From NCBI GenBank assembly GCA_963978895.1, contig OZ022244.1:24758062-24822061 (forward strand): a DNA stretch of 64,000 nt. The letters are read 5' to 3'. A program made the translations under genes and the position numbers. Positions within the stretch are counted from its first letter, which is position 1. Each line of letters begins with the position of its first letter. Source of the DNA: Erpobdella octoculata. Its lineage: Eukaryota > Annelida > Clitellata > Hirudinida > Erpobdellidae. The notes under the pieces are model-generated. The model had not been told where the DNA came from. It searched no databases and saw nothing but the letters and a program-made list of their open reading frames with translations. Shown piece by piece: positions 33,901 to 46,581 of this stretch.

Positions 33901-36235
33901 TGTGTATGCGTGTGTTTGTGGAGTACGTGTTGCCATGTGTCTGTATGAGTTTGTCCGTGTATTTGTTAATTAATAGAACTTCACTGCATTTTAAGAGCTA
34001 ATTAGTTGGAGACGATTTGTTCGTTAATGAGACAAAAAATAAGGTTCCACATGGCTGAGGACACTCAACAATTGATGATGAAACTAAGAAATCTTTTGCA
34101 TCTATAAACTTGAACGTTTGTACTACTGTACTACTAAGTTAAGTACATCTACCTTTCTGTACCACTAGTTCAAGTACATCTACCTTTCATGCATCCACTT
34201 TTAGATTTTCCAATTATTTTATAAATCTTTTAATATAATGGTTAGTTTAAAATAGGTTTATAATAAGATTTTAATGATTGTAGTGTATTTTTTACAAGCT
34301 GTAGTGATAAAAACTAAAAAGTATTAAAAAGAATTATTGCAAAGGTTCAATTCGTTCCCAAAGGTGGAGGGTAAGGGTAGGAGAGTAGGAGCGTACACAA
34401 AATCAGAATCCCTTAAATACCTGTACTACTCCCTCCCAGATCTCAGAATGAACACACAATGAACAAAACGGATCAATCTTTGAATCTATTGCACTTTCAA
34501 TAACACATATCGCTTCAAAAACAACTGTAAACATTAAAAAATGAATAAATTATGTCAAAAAATTTTGAACTCCTAAATCTTTATATTAACTTCACCGCCG
34601 GTCTTGTTTGCTTGCTTGCTTACCTGCTTGCTTGAATATTAGCAAAACTTTAAAGTGAAAATAAATTAACTTTCCGTCATCCAATCGAGCTAAAATTTGA
34701 AATATAGGCTCGCTCTTCATGATAATGCTCTTCATTGAAAATTTTTTATAACATTTTTTTTGTAATTACAAACAATAATTATCTATGTTTTAAAACAAAA
34801 AACAAATCAAATACAATTATATAAATGTTTTCACATATAAATTCAAAAAATGTAGTCTTTAAGATTGTTTTTTTAGTATAAATGAAAAGCTGGCAGATCG
34901 TGAATCAGAAGGAGGTTATAAAAAACCTGATTTTTACGGCTTACTTGTTATACCAATAAGGTAAAATATTTTGCGTTGTATCCCCCCTCCGAAAATTAAA
35001 GGGTTAAAAGGGTTAGGAAAGGTTCGTAACTTAATTACTGTTTGCATTTTTGTAATAATAAGCCTCAGAAGATATGTTATGAAACTAACTGATATAAGTG
35101 CGGGAAAAGTCGGTCGAAGCAAATTAGAACTTTTTTTGTCGCGCACTGTCAATAGCGCCAACACCAACCATTAATTAATTACCCTCCAGGTTGGAATTCG
35201 AAACATTTATTGCCTTCCAGCGAGCGTTTAAGAACGACACATGTTTGAAGCTTGAAGAGCACAATTCTCTAGAGAGAATGTGACGAGTTTTGCAAGAAAT
35301 TCAAACATGATAATAGTTCGCATAAAAACCTTTTCAAGCTTGTTATATATTTTAAAATGAATTTTTGAATCATTATTTTAAAATGGTTAAATGTTAATCA
35401 TTACAAGCTGTACAACAATAAAACATATATAAAGATCAGCAATTCAGTAGAATGCAACGCCTCGATTAACATGAAAGATAAAAGTTTATTTGTTTTATAT
35501 ATATTTTCAATTATAATAAGACACGGGGAGAGAGAGAGAGCGGAATTGGAATCTTTTTGCGTGGAAGTGAAAGCGCACGAAGATTTAAATGGAGACGCAT
35601 TGGAGCAGTGGAGATGTGGTGGAGATGCAACAATGGAAGATCGGACGCAAGATTCCACTGGGAAATTAGTGTCAAACAAGAGACTCAACATCTCTTCTTT
35701 CATTTAATTTTATGCTTCTGCATGTTAATTATCTCACGACAACTACTTTATATGTTTCACACACACACACACACACACTCACTCACTCACACACAAACAC
35801 AAATCCAAACCATATATAAAATAATTATTGTATAAAATATCCTATATTATATTACATATAGTCATATTTAATTGTTTTTATTAGCTGTAAAACGAAACTA
35901 AATTAATTCCCGGATATCAATGGAAGCCGGCGTTAACGTTCCAATGTTCCTTGAGCATTCGAGACAGGAAATCTGTTGCTGTCTTTTCGACACTCTGTGT
36001 AAAAGAATATGCAATTATTAGTAATTAAGCATTTCTTTTTATGCATATTATCGATTCAAGTGTTTTTCTTTACAGTGTGTGATGAAATTATTCAAATATA
36101 TATTTTCAGGCTGATTGAAAATCATCTAGAATTCATCCAGGAAAATTCATCGCACGATAGAATTATGGCGAATAAAATATTTTTCTTATAAAATTTCGAC
36201 GTGAAAAATTTGAATAAACTGAGATAATTTTTAAA
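33901..36235. other. intergenic, no gene recognised
   Basis: A repeat fragment at about 34600-34745 matches 3480-3640 in inverse orientation. 35520-35660 is GC-richer with frames open on both strands, but no domain was recognised. A CA/CTCA tract lies at 35758-35795. Confidence 0.4.
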
Positions 36236-36487
36236 AACTTTTATTCAGGTTACAATCTCTGTTTGTGTGTGTGTGGCTTTCTCTGTACGCAAATCTTGCA
36301 AGTAAAATTTAACCAGCTTTTTGACTAGCTAGGAAGCTGAAACTTTCAGCATAGCTTTATATTTGATGACAATACATGATTCAATTAAAAAAAAAATTAA
36401 TTTGAACATCTTTCGTATTTATAAATCGAGCTATTTAAACTTAAAGTTTGTGTTAAAAAAAACTCGTTTTTTTCTTTACTTGTTTAT
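36236..36487 (+). repeat. dispersed repeat R2 copy
   Basis: Collinear with R2 at 2966-3228 and 20008-20263: TTACAATCTCTGTTTGTGTG, TCTCTGTACGCAAATCTTGC, CTAGCTAGGAAGCTGAAAC, and a CTCGTTTTTTTCTTTACTTG end. Confidence 0.75.
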
Positions 36488-36567
36488 TGTAATGTTTTAA
36501 AGTGTTCGGAAATTGAAGATATTTGCAAAAAATAAAAAATAAAAAAGCGTTGTTGTTTTATTCAAGA

Positions 36568-37393
36568 CTAGCAATGCCCGCCGCGGCTTAGCTCGTTGAA
36601 ATTAGAGAATTTGAGCCGTGCATCCATAGTAGAGTACGGGCCTATTTTTTATTGCCCGGCTCGACCCGTCAACAACTCGGCCTGGCCAGTTTCATAAGCC
36701 AAAATTCCAGACTTGAACCGGCCCGTTTGTACAGCCCTATAATTCTTATATAGTTGGCACAAATTTTAAGCCCGGCCCGGCTTGATTTCAGGTTTAGCTC
36801 GGATCATCTGAAGACCTTAAAATCACGGCCTGGCTCGGCCTGTGCAGTACTTTAATTCATAGACATTACATGGATTTTTTAGACCTGATCCGCCTCATTT
36901 TATAGGCACAAAATTCCAGGCCTGACTTGTTATTTAGGCCCGGACTGGTCCGTTTCATGAGCACAAAAATTGAGGTTTGGCCCGGTCCGTGCTGAACTGG
37001 ACTCAGCCAGTTTTAACGGGCACAAAACTTCAAAACTCGAAAACTAATTTTTCAAAAAATAATAAAACCTGTCTCTTATTAATTTTTTAAGAAAAAACTA
37101 AATACTTAAATTTTATGTTTTTAAATTTCCAGTTATTGAGTTTTCAAGCAAATATTCTATTTCTACCCTACATTTATAGTCTCGGAAGCCAAAATATTAA
37201 AAAAATTGGTAAACAGTTTATCCTCCTGTTTTATCGCCTCAAGAGCAAATTTTCAAAAACTCCTTCTTAGTGGGTGCTTACGCTCTAAAAGTAATATAAG
37301 TTCCACATTTCACGTTTCTAGGATGAGCCGTTTAGCTCTGCGTTGAGTATTAGTCAGTCAGTCAGTCAGGACATGTTCTTTTATATATATAAA
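36568..37393 (-). mobile_element. non-autonomous Helitron-like element, family H3
   Basis: Read on the minus strand it starts TTATATATATAAAAGAACATG, continues with a short (CTGA)n run and AACGTGAAATGTGGAAC, has a middle rich in GGGCCGG motifs, and ends in a GCCGCGGC hairpin, GGGCATTG and CTAG before a T. The first 250 bp match the element starting at 62489, where the 5' end is TC preceded by A. Here the 5' C is mutated to T. No ORF. Confidence 0.7.
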
Positions 37394-38869
37394 TTTTGCT
37401 TGAAAATTCTGTTGTCACTCCACTCGAAGGTGTGCAGTTGGGGCGAGTTGTTTTTTACCGGATTCATTTGACACGCGCCAACAGCGATAGCTCCGATAGC
37501 TCCAGGCTCACGCTATCTTAACGCTCAACTCTATTAGTTGTCTCCTATTTCGAGCAGGAGCTACTGGGATTAACCCAGGGATTCACTAGCGCAAGCAATT
37601 TAACAGCGCCACAGCTTGTCGGTCAGATGTAAAACGTTGATTCATTGAAAAAGACTACTCAACATAACAACTGCCCTGCTGATCAGCAGCTAACAATTAT
37701 TCATTTTTTGATTGAGTCGCGGTTTTTTTTCACAAACTACCGACAGCGACGATCAGCTCTTATCGTAAGCCAGTGATTATGAATCTTATGAGCCAGCCAA
37801 ATTCTAAAAATAGATTTCAAAAGCAATTTCTACAATCATCAGTCATCAGAGTGGATGGTGGGCCCAATGTAATGTCTAGAGCAGAGGTGGGCATTAGGGC
37901 TGCGCGGGTTAGACAAAATCTATACCCGACCCGTCAATTTTATTTGCTACCCATGCCTGACCTGCGGGTAAAATGGTGCACCATTGGACTCTTAACCCGC
38001 GGAATACCCTTACCCGTAAATTATTTAGCTCGACCATAATACACCGTAAAAGTTTCCATTTTACTTGCTAAGTAATTTACAAACAATAACCAGCAAAATG
38101 TCTAACAAAAAAAGAGTTTCATGAATTGTGGGTTAATAACTTAAAACTTTTAAATCTAATTACTGAATAAAATACTAATTCAGAGCGTCAATTGATGTCA
38201 CTATACTCACTATACTCAATTTCTTTTACATACGCAATACGGACTCACTCACAGCTGGGTGAATTAAAGAATAGTTTTTAAAAAATAAAAAAAACCCTGC
38301 TAGACATTTGTTAGTTTAGCAAGTATTTTGACATGTACACGTGAGGAAACATTTGTTACCTGCAGAATTTAATTTTCAATCCATCAAACCAAACATCTCA
38401 CAGACATCTCGTGATCAACTTCAAAGTTTTCCACATGATAAATAAAACGGAAGCGCTTTATAAAATTTCTAATAATTCTTTAAAGTTTCAAACATAATAT
38501 TTTTTGAACAAAAAACTAGGCCTAAAATAAATGTTTTCACAAATTGAACATTAAATTACTTTTAACCAACCAAATCGGCAGGAATATTTAAACGTCACCA
38601 ATGTCTTTCACCTACTTATCCTTATCTCTTCTGTTATTTCATCCACTATAAAATTTACTCATGAGTAAAACCAGCACCAAAATATTTTTCCTGAAAAACT
38701 TTGTCGTTAGATTTTTTGTCCCCCTGAATAATTTCTAAGAGTCACCTTCTATCGAACATTTTTCATTTTAAAATTAAAATTTGTAAAGGTTTTTGTGAAG
38801 TTTTTTTTGAATGATGTTAAAACATCCACATGCATATGGAGATTATTACTTGCTTGCTTACTTGGACGT
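37394..38869. other. intergenic, decayed repeats
   Basis: Near 37880-37990 the GCAGAGGTGGGCATTAGGGC start and several ACCCGCGGG-type motifs resemble a hAT left end with subterminal repeats, but I found no matching right end. Nothing else recognised. Confidence 0.4.
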
Positions 38870-39493
38870 CAGTCAGTCAGTCAGTCAGTCAGTCAGTCAG
38901 TCAGTCAGTCAGTCAGTCAGTCAGTCAGTCAGTCAGTCAGTCAGTCAGTCAGTCAGTCAGTCAGTCAGTCAGTCAGTCAGTCAGTCAGTCAGTCAGTCAG
39001 TCAGTCAGTCAGTCAGTCAGTCAGTCAGTCAGTCAGTCAGTCAGTCAGTCAGTCAGTCAGTCAGTCAGTCAGTCAGTCAGTCAGTCAGTCAGTCAGTCAG
39101 TCAGTCAGTCAGTCAGTCAGTCAGTCAGTCAGTCAGTCAGTCAGTCAGTCAGTCAGTCAGTCAGTCAGTCAGTCAGTCAGTCAGTCAGTCAGTCAGTCAG
39201 TCAGTCAGTCAGTCAGTCAGTCAGTCAGTCAGTCAGTCAGTCAGTCAGTCAGTCAGTCAGTCAGTCAGTCAGTCAGTCAGTCAGTCAGTCAGTCAGTCAG
39301 TCAGTCAGTCAGTCAGTCAGTCAGTCAGTCAGTCAGTCAGTCAGTCAGTCAGTCAGTCAGTCAGTCAGTCAGTCAGTCAGTCAGTCAGTCAGTCAGTCAG
39401 TCAGTCAGTCAGTCAGTCAGTCAGTCAGTCAGTCAGTCAGTCAGTCAGTCAGTCAGTCAGTCAGTCAGTCAGTCAGTCAGTCAGTCAGTCAGT
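38870..39493. repeat. uninterrupted (CAGT)n tract, 156 units
   Basis: 624 bp of perfect CAGT units without a single interruption. Since four is not a multiple of three, each plus frame reads the same Ser-Val-Ser-Gln cycle, giving three long spurious ORFs. The H3 Helitron-like elements carry short runs of the same unit at their 5' ends. Confidence 0.99.
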
Positions 39494-40433
39494 GCAAGAC
39501 TCTTGTTTTGTTTTAGATTCAATAAATAAATAATAAATAATAATAATAATATCTATAACCTATTATCGCCTAACGCTTTTATATTCAAAACAAGAACTTT
39601 AGCTCAAAAATGTTAATATATACACTTTAATGTTATTTTTACCAATGCTTTTATTAACTCGTCGTCTCTGTTTCTCTGTCTGTCTGTTTCTCTGTCTGTT
39701 TCAAATCTTGCAATCAATTTTTGAGTCACTTCCTGATGATAGATTTTTTTCAAATTTTGCATACATGCTCAAAATAGAAGACAATGCAATATTCAATTAT
39801 TAGTTTTACAATAAGTCAATTAATTTAGTTAATTTTAATTAATTTCGATATTTCGATATAATTAAGATATTTCGACTTTAATATAAAATAAAAGAGTAAT
39901 ATAAGAAAAAATTGATTGCAAAATTTGTGTTTTAATTACATATAAGAGCATTGGTTTTAAAAATTCGTTTTTAATTTACTTGTTAACCTTTTAGTACATT
40001 AGTATACGAGCGTTGTTTTTACAAAAAATATTTTTTATACTTTATAATATTTTTTATTTTTTATAAACCAAAATTTTATTTATATTTTATATTATTTTTC
40101 ATTTTTTAGTGTTTAAATTTTTTTGAATCTAAAAACGGATTAATGTATTTAATGGCACCCATCGAAGTACTAACCGAGAACTAAAACAAATCGTTACATT
40201 TTGGTTGCATTAGAAACGTTGCAGTAACTTCTTTTTAGTCGCAAATTACATGTTACTTTTTCGTTACATTGGAAACGTTTCTTTTTAGTCGTTTTGGGCC
40301 AGGTAACATTTTCATAACCAGGTAACTGAAAAATAACAGACAAGAAACGTTACAAAATGGTTACCAAGCTTACTGGGGAAAGACAATGAAATCAGAGATT
40401 GTCCTGTTGTGGCTCATTATGAAATTTATTTTT
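39494..40433. other. AT-rich repeat-like DNA
   Basis: 39640-39990 contains TCTGTCTGTCTGTTTCTCTG, then AATCTTGCAATCAATTTTTGAG and a TTTAATTTACTTG end: the same general layout as R1/R2 but diverged. A GTTACATT-rich stretch with repeated GGTAAC motifs lies at 40190-40370. Confidence 0.4.
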
Positions 40434-41558
40434 AACATATGTAATATAAACTGTTAATCTATTTTTTATTTTTCTTGAATCCTGTTTTTAAAATAAAGTG
40501 TATAACTTGATGCAATTATTAGTTTAAATAAAGCCAAAAAACCTGTTTCTATCTATCTTATAAATAAAAATGAAAGTTTGTATTTATTGGCAGCAAATTA
40601 TTCACTGAAAATGAGAAAATTTTCTTACTTGGGAATTTTTCGTTCAAACAGAACTAATTTTGTTTTCGAAGATTTGATAGATATAAACTGCGAATCTATT
40701 GGTACTTATAAAACAGTAAAAGGGGTGATTGAAGTTTTAAAACGTGTCAGAGAAAGTTATTTGTTTTCAAACGCTGTAGAAGAGTTGGGAAATTTTTTGC
40801 AGATATTAATCACCGTGAAGAACTGAACAAAAATTCTCCATGTTTAATAGACATACTTTGTAAACATTTTAATTTTTACACTTTAACTTATTTTAAAGTT
40901 GAAAGATTATTTTCTTTTTTCAAAAATGTGTTTTCAATTGGTCTGTCCAAAAAATTAACCCAACAATTTTTAAATGTTTTTTTCACAGTGAGATGATTCT
41001 AAATAATTCCAAAGGAAGAATTGAGATTTAATTTAATTAGCTCAATTAGAGAGATGACACTAAACTCGACTTGTCATGATTTTCTAAAGAACTGCCACTG
41101 GTGGAGTGGTTTTACAGTGCAAACGACAGAATTAAAAAAAAAACGAAAAATATTACTTGAAGAAGCGTATAACACGTATTTTGAATTAACTGGTCAACCT
41201 CTTCATTACATCGGCCATCTATTGAAAGTTTGTTTTAGAAATAAATGGATCCAAGAACATCTACTATTGTTGCGTGGTCTTTCTACTGATTTTTTGAAAA
41301 TTATTTGTCATAGACATGAAGATTGCAAGCTTGTCATCAAGGATTTTGAAATAAAATCAAATTTTTTTATCATTACAAACTACTAAACTAAATTTTTTTT
41401 AAACATTTATAATATAAGTTGTTAAACTATTGTTTATTTTACCTGAATCCTGTTTTTGGAATAAAGTTTATAGCTTGATGCATTTTTTATTTTGAATGAA
41501 GCTAAAAAAACCTGTTTCTGTTTATCTTACATATAAAAATGAAAGTTTGTATATAGAT
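40434..41558 (+). repeat. tandem-like pair of ~150-bp repeats enclosing an unknown coding region
   Basis: 40434-40592 and 41401-41558 are diverged direct repeats: both contain GAATCCTGTTTTT, AATAAAGT, AACCTGTTTCT and AAAAATGAAAGTTTGTAT in this order. Each holds an AATAAA signal, so the repeat could be a 3' end plus the start of the next unit of a ~967-bp tandem element. The interior carries the open frames described separately. The element type is unknown. Confidence 0.6.
40578..41386 (+). pseudogene. unrecognised coding region, broken by frame changes
   Basis: Two open stretches (40578-40826 and 41021-41386) are bridged by a third open stretch in another frame (about 40830-40995) that ends in a stop. 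All three have protein-like composition (RESYLFSNAVEELGNF; CLIDILCKHFNFYTL; HWWSGFTVQTTELKKKRK; EAYNTYFELTGQPLHYIGHL). Read together they would make about 270 residues. I recognise no family, no catalytic motif and no membrane segment. It is probably a decayed ORF of the repeat unit around it. Confidence 0.4.
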
Positions 41559-41584
41559 ATATATCGGCAATATTATATAATAAA

Positions 41585-42308
41585 CTAGAAGTAGCCCGTC
41601 AAAAATGACGGATCTTTTTAAATCTCATTATATATTAATTTTAGAATGCAGTTGGTCTTGGACGCCCGTGGCGCCCGTTACAAAATTCGTAACGTAGGGT
41701 AATCTATATAGTATAGCATAGCAGCGTTATCCCTGATAACGGTTTCTATAGTGGCAATGCCTTGTTTAATTTAAAATTTCTTTCAATTTCGTTTTGCCAA
41801 AGACGTTACATTAGTCGCTTTCTCGACATTCGTCCGTCTCTTTTCGAGTTTTTGAACATTAATTTTCGGAAGTTTGTTTACTCGTGTCTATCGGTTGAGC
41901 TACGACACCTGAATGAGCAGTACGTAATAGTTTATTATTATTATAATAATTTTTTATTTTGTTTTTGCCCTTACCGGATTAACAATTCGTTGAATATTTT
42001 TAGCAGCTCTCTTACGTGCACATCGATATCGTCGTTCGGCCAATCGCCGATGCTATTTTTAGCCATGCTCGGAGTTCCAATACCTAAGTTGTACTAAATC
42101 GTTTTTCTTTCTTAATAATTAAATTTCGTCAAATTCGTTTTGCCTACGAAGTCGCAATCACTCGTACCTTAACTTTCGTTCCTTTTCTTTTTTATTTTAA
42201 ATTACTTTTTACCGGAGCGATTTTGTTTATTGTTTACCTATACGACTAATGAAATAAGCGTGACAGAATCAGTGAGTGAGTGAGTGACGAGGGCTTTTAT
42301 AATATAGA
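41585..42308 (-). mobile_element. complete non-autonomous Helitron, family H1
   Basis: On the minus strand it starts TCTATATTATAAAAGCCC (preceded by A) followed by a CTCACTCACTCACTG run, and ends CCGTCATTTTTGACGGGCTA then CTTCTAG followed by T. Both termini, the hairpin and the A/T insertion site fit Helitron rules. Length 724 bp. The 5' and 3' ends match those of 4628-5725. A frame at 41762-42097 on the other strand is not a gene. Confidence 0.85.
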
Positions 42309-42861
42309 TAGTTATACCAGCGGCGTTTGCATATCTGTCACACTTTATATCCCCGATTGCCATCTACAGCTCTGAAGAAACTCACGATGATAGATTTTGA
42401 GACGCTGAACACGATTTCTGAGTCATTTTAGGGTTAAAATGTTTAAATCAAAAATTATTTGCCCTCAAAGTTCGGCGGTTAACATAAACAAAATACGCAC
42501 TGAAAAAACGCTGCTTGAATATTTAAAGCCAGAAACCAGCCTTAAAAATAAACCTAACAAAATTACGAAAACAAAGGTTAGATAAAGTTGAGGTGAAACT
42601 CAAAAACTACGATTGCTTTTTGCATGGGCAGCTCTAGGTGATCATCTTGGAGGAGGCAACGTGTCCAGTACAATCCACTGAAACCTCATAAACACGCTTC
42701 GTGCGCGAAGCATGCGACAAGTGCTGGTGCATTTTATAAAAGTATAAAACTTTTCTGAATTTTTTTTTCAATTAAAATATTATTTTCTTATGTTTTAAAA
42801 CAAAAATAAATCAAACGCAATTATATATAAGTTTACATACATAAATTCAAAATATGTTTAA
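42309..42861. other. intergenic, nothing recognised
   Basis: No domain, RNA gene or repeat partner was found. Confidence 0.35.
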
Positions 42862-43138
42862 AACAAGTGAATCAAAAAACAAAGTATTTTAAAAACACAC
42901 TTTTATATAATCGATTATGTAGGCCACATTCTGTTACATAAACAACGAGCATATTAGCATAAACAATAAATAGTTCGACGAAAATATCACATATAATTAT
43001 TTAATTAAATTTTGTTCAATCGATCCGAAAATTTGATAAATTTTTAAGTCTCTAGCTCATCGGATAGTTAGTTTAAAATTGATTGTATAATTTGACGACA
43101 GACAGACTGAGAAGTCAAGTTAAGTAAAAGTGTGTAAA
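42862..43138 (-). repeat. dispersed repeat R1, copy 2
   Basis: Collinear with 1423-1731, missing about 40 bp in the middle (after AAAATTTGATA). Confidence 0.65.
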
Positions 43139-43189
43139 ATTTTGCAATAAATGAAAAGCCGGTAAATACTGAAATAAAAAAGATTTGTT

Positions 43190-43600
43190 AAAAACCAAAT
43201 TATCAAAAATTAGTAAAACATGTGTAACTTTAATTTTTAAGTAGTATTTAATTACTATTTCTTCCAATCTCTAGTATTTTCAGTTTCTGAGTGGCAATCA
43301 TTATAAAAAACATAACCTATTTTCCACCTCAAATTTTAAAAAAATGGTGAAACATCGAGGTAATAAATTAAAAAATTTTGACACATTTAGTTTTTGATTT
43401 TTTTAGACAATTTTTACTTTTTTTCCGGAAACAAAATTATCAAAAATAGTAAAACGTGTATTTTTAACTTTCAAGTGGAATCTAAATATTAAGCTTTACA
43501 TTTGTAACTTTTTTAGTTTTTGAGTGGAAGTTATTCTAAAAAAAGCATATAACTATATTTTCCACCCCATATTTGAGGTCCCGGAAACCAAAATAGAATT
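43190..43600 (-). repeat. diverged copies of the 157-bp tandem repeat
   Basis: Two or more degraded units in inverse orientation relative to 62817-63700; shared markers are TTCCACCCCATATTTGAGG, TCCCGGAAACCAAAAT, TTTTTGAGTGG and AAAACGTGTATTTTTA. Confidence 0.55.
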
Positions 43601-45336
43601 TGACGAGACAATTAAGTTTAAAAACTTGCCAAAGAGACGCTTTAGAAAAGTTTGAAAATGTTGTAAGCGGACGTTTCACGATCATTTTGTCTCTTCTTCC
43701 TTTTTATTTTAATAATTAAATAACTTACAGAGTTTGTAAAACTGAACGTCCAATAGTTTTATATTTTGTCAAACTTATAAGAGATAAAATTAATAGATAC
43801 AATCTGATTACACACAAATTTTTATTTTCTTTTTAGTGCATTTAGAAATGTTTTTATGTATTTTTATTTATTTGTATATACCTCTTTTAAATTACTGTAT
43901 TGCTTTATATAATAAACTTTTGTGCAAACTTTGAGTGCGAATGCTGAATAAGAAATTGAGGATGTCCGGACAACATGACAAGTAAAATGGGATGAAAGCA
44001 TGTAAAAATCATGAATCGTTTTTGCAAACAAACAAACTGATAAAGCAAAAATCCTCTATAGTGGAATCCTCGAGAGCGGATGATTAGAAAAACGAACGAT
44101 TTTGTTCGGAACGGAATGTCTTAAATCTGTATTTGACCTATAGTAGCTTGTATATGAAATTTTAATTAATATCCCATATCACTATAAGCTTCTTGTCTTG
44201 TGCTTAGTTTGTGAAATTAATTTTAAAAGAAAAGGTGCGAACCAGGTGACATCTGACGACCAGATTAAAATTTCAATTCATAAATTTTGATGGACTTTCA
44301 CATGAAATATTGTTATATGTAATGAGTTGTTAGTACTGGTTGCCCTGATTGGTTGGTTTAAGTTTGGTCATATGAATAACATTTATATTATTAATAACAA
44401 TAACAGGTTTTAATAATGTCCTTTTTAAAACAAATGTCAGAAAAACGCTGTTCAACTAATGTAATAAATTGTCAAGAATAATTCAGTTTTGCCTCTTGAG
44501 CTGTTCTCTGAATACACTGAAAAACATTGCAAACAGCTTCTGGAGGGAATACTCGGCGTTATCAGTTTTTTTCGCTTCCACTTGCTCTCCCGTTTCCGTT
44601 CCCGCTCGTTCGTCCGCACCAATCCCGCACGTTTTCCCGCTGGCATTCCCGCTTCTTTTTTTCCTCTCCCTCTTAATCGCTTCTGCCCATACAAAGTAAA
44701 ATAGATTTGGTAAAAGCTGCTTGAAACTTTTTTAAACTCTGTTACGTAAACTAAATTTGAATTTTGTTACGCAATAACCTTTGATGTTCGTACATAGGCA
44801 CTTTTGACCTAGGAGGTTTTTTGCTCATAAAAAATAAAACAATGATCCGATTTAAACATAATAAATAAAAACCTTCTCCTTAATGAGTTTTATGTTGTGT
44901 CAAAATTTTGTAGCATTTGGTCTAGCCGTTCTCGAGTTGAGCGATTAGCAACACATTTACATATAAAATTATTTTGTTATTTTTGGAGAATTTCATTAAC
45001 TGGTGTTCATTTTGTTGAGTTATTAGTTATCATATACCATATATATTAGTTCGGAAGTTTTGTTAACAATGATAACATGCCAAATATCTGTGTCTCGTGG
45101 AGTCTACTTGCCCATATTGTTAATAGCAAGAGAAAAAAAATGAAAGAGTTAAAAAAAGAAATTAACGAAAAACACGCGTGCAACGTCAAGTAACAAAGCT
45201 TGTAAAAAAAACAAAGTTGTAAAAAATTTTATTGTAAAAAATACGTAAAAAATAATAATAACTATTATGATAATCTGGATGGTATGCTGCAAGTTTGAAA
45301 ATCATCTGGCGTACAAATTCTGTTTCTGTATATATA
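43601..45336. other. intergenic with a decayed element at 44455-44700
   Basis: 44545-44690 has ATACTCGGCGTTATCAG and then CTTTCC/CCCGTT-type motifs like the element at 45627-45945, so it is an older copy. Otherwise no gene is recognised. Confidence 0.45.
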
Positions 45337-45626
45337 TCTATATATATAAAAATGAATGTTTGTATATATGTATATATGTATATATGTTAATGTCCTTTAT
45401 GCATTGCTACACCATTCATCCGATCGTAATGAAATTTTCACACAACCTTGAGAGTCAAGGGGAGTCAAATATAAAAAAAAAATTTGAAATCCGTCACAAA
45501 ATGAGCGGAGCGGAGCGGGTGAGCGAGCGGGAACTATATATATATGTATGTGCGTATGTATGTATGTGTGTATGTATGTATGTGTATGTGCATGTATGTG
45601 TGTCTGTGTGTGTGTTTATGTATGTA
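45337..45626 (+). mobile_element. Helitron-like 5' end with TATG-type repeats
   Basis: Starts TCTATATATATAAAAATGAA and TGTTTGTATATATG, followed by ATCCGATCGTAATGAAATTT and a GAGCGGAGCGGAGCGGG stretch, then ATGT-type repeats. The 5' end is typical of Helitrons. I could not define its own 3' end; it runs into the inverted element at 45627. Confidence 0.5.
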
Positions 45627-46484
45627 CTAGCGGAGATACCCGGCGTTGCCCGGGTTTTTTAGAGGTTTTTCTAATGTTTGTCTCTTTCTCTCCCGTTTCC
45701 TTTCCCACCTGCTTTCCCACTCCCGTTCGCTTTCCCGTTTTCGGTCGTTTTCCCGCTGCCGGTCGCTTTCCCGGTCCCGGTCGCTTTACCACTCCCGGTT
45801 GCTTTCCCGCTCACGTTTGGTCTCCCATTCCCGCTCACGCTTGCTTTTCCGTTCCCGCTCGCTGTCCGTTCCAGGTCGCTTTCCCGTTTCTATAATAGAC
45901 AAACTAACCCACAAACATTCATATATATATATATATATAGTCTTAGCAAATCTATTTTACGTTTTATAGGCTAACAGAAGTTATGAAAGAATGGAAAAGA
46001 AAAAATGAGCGTGAACGGGAGAGCATCCGTGACCGGGAATGGGAGAGCAAGCATAACCGGGAACGGGAGAGCAAGCGTGAGCGGGAACGGGAAAGCGACC
46101 GGAAACGGGAAAGCGACCGGGAACGGGAAAGCGACCGGGAACGGGAAAACGACCGGGAACGGGAAAGCGACCGGGAACGGGAAAGCGACCGTGAACGGGA
46201 AAGCGACCGGGAACGGGAAAGCGACCGGGAACGGGAAAGCGACCGGGAACGCGGAAAGCGACTGGAATCGGGAGAGCAAGCTTGGAAGGAAACGCGAGCA
46301 AGAGAGAAAATCGATAACAAAACTTCTGAGCGGGAAAGCGAACGGGAGCTGGAAAACGACCGAGAGCGGAAAAGCGACCGGGAACGCGACGAAAACGGGA
46401 AAGTGGAGAAGGAAACGGGAGCGAGAGAGACAAACATTAGAAAAACCTCTAAAAAACCCCGGGCAACGCCGGGTAACCCCGCTA

Positions 46485-46485
<1 letters not shown>
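45627..46485. mobile_element. head-to-head pair of Helitron-like elements (family H2)
   Basis: Two 3' ends face outward. Plus: CCCGGGCAACGCCGGG hairpin, TAACCCCG, CTAG (46482-46485) before T. Minus: the same hairpin with TATCTCCG and CTAG (45627-45630) before T. Inside the hairpins each has GACAAACATTAGAAAAACC and an 18-bp minisatellite built on GGGAACGGGAAAGCGACC (densest at 46080-46260). The minus element probably starts near 45940 (TATATATGAATGTTTGTGGG); the plus one near 45950. The minisatellite gives Arg/Glu/Ser-rich frames that are not genes. Confidence 0.7.

Positions 46486-46578
<93 letters not shown>
46486..46578. repeat. (AT)n tract at the 3' side of PLE1
   Basis: Pure AT dinucleotides between the H2 Helitron-like end and the 3' flank of the first Penelope-like element. 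Confidence 0.97.

Positions 46579-46581
<3 letters not shown>

Noticed and set aside
33268..33936. Long His/Thr/Ile frames on the minus strand
   Set aside because: 10/20-bp minisatellite readable in all three frames.
37880..37990. hAT left terminus
   Set aside because: Start sequence and subterminal motifs are suggestive but no right end or target duplication was found.
38795..39533. Three 228-244 codon frames of repeated Ser-Val-Ser-Gln
   Set aside because: Products of the perfect CAGT tract; each plus frame reads the same cycle.
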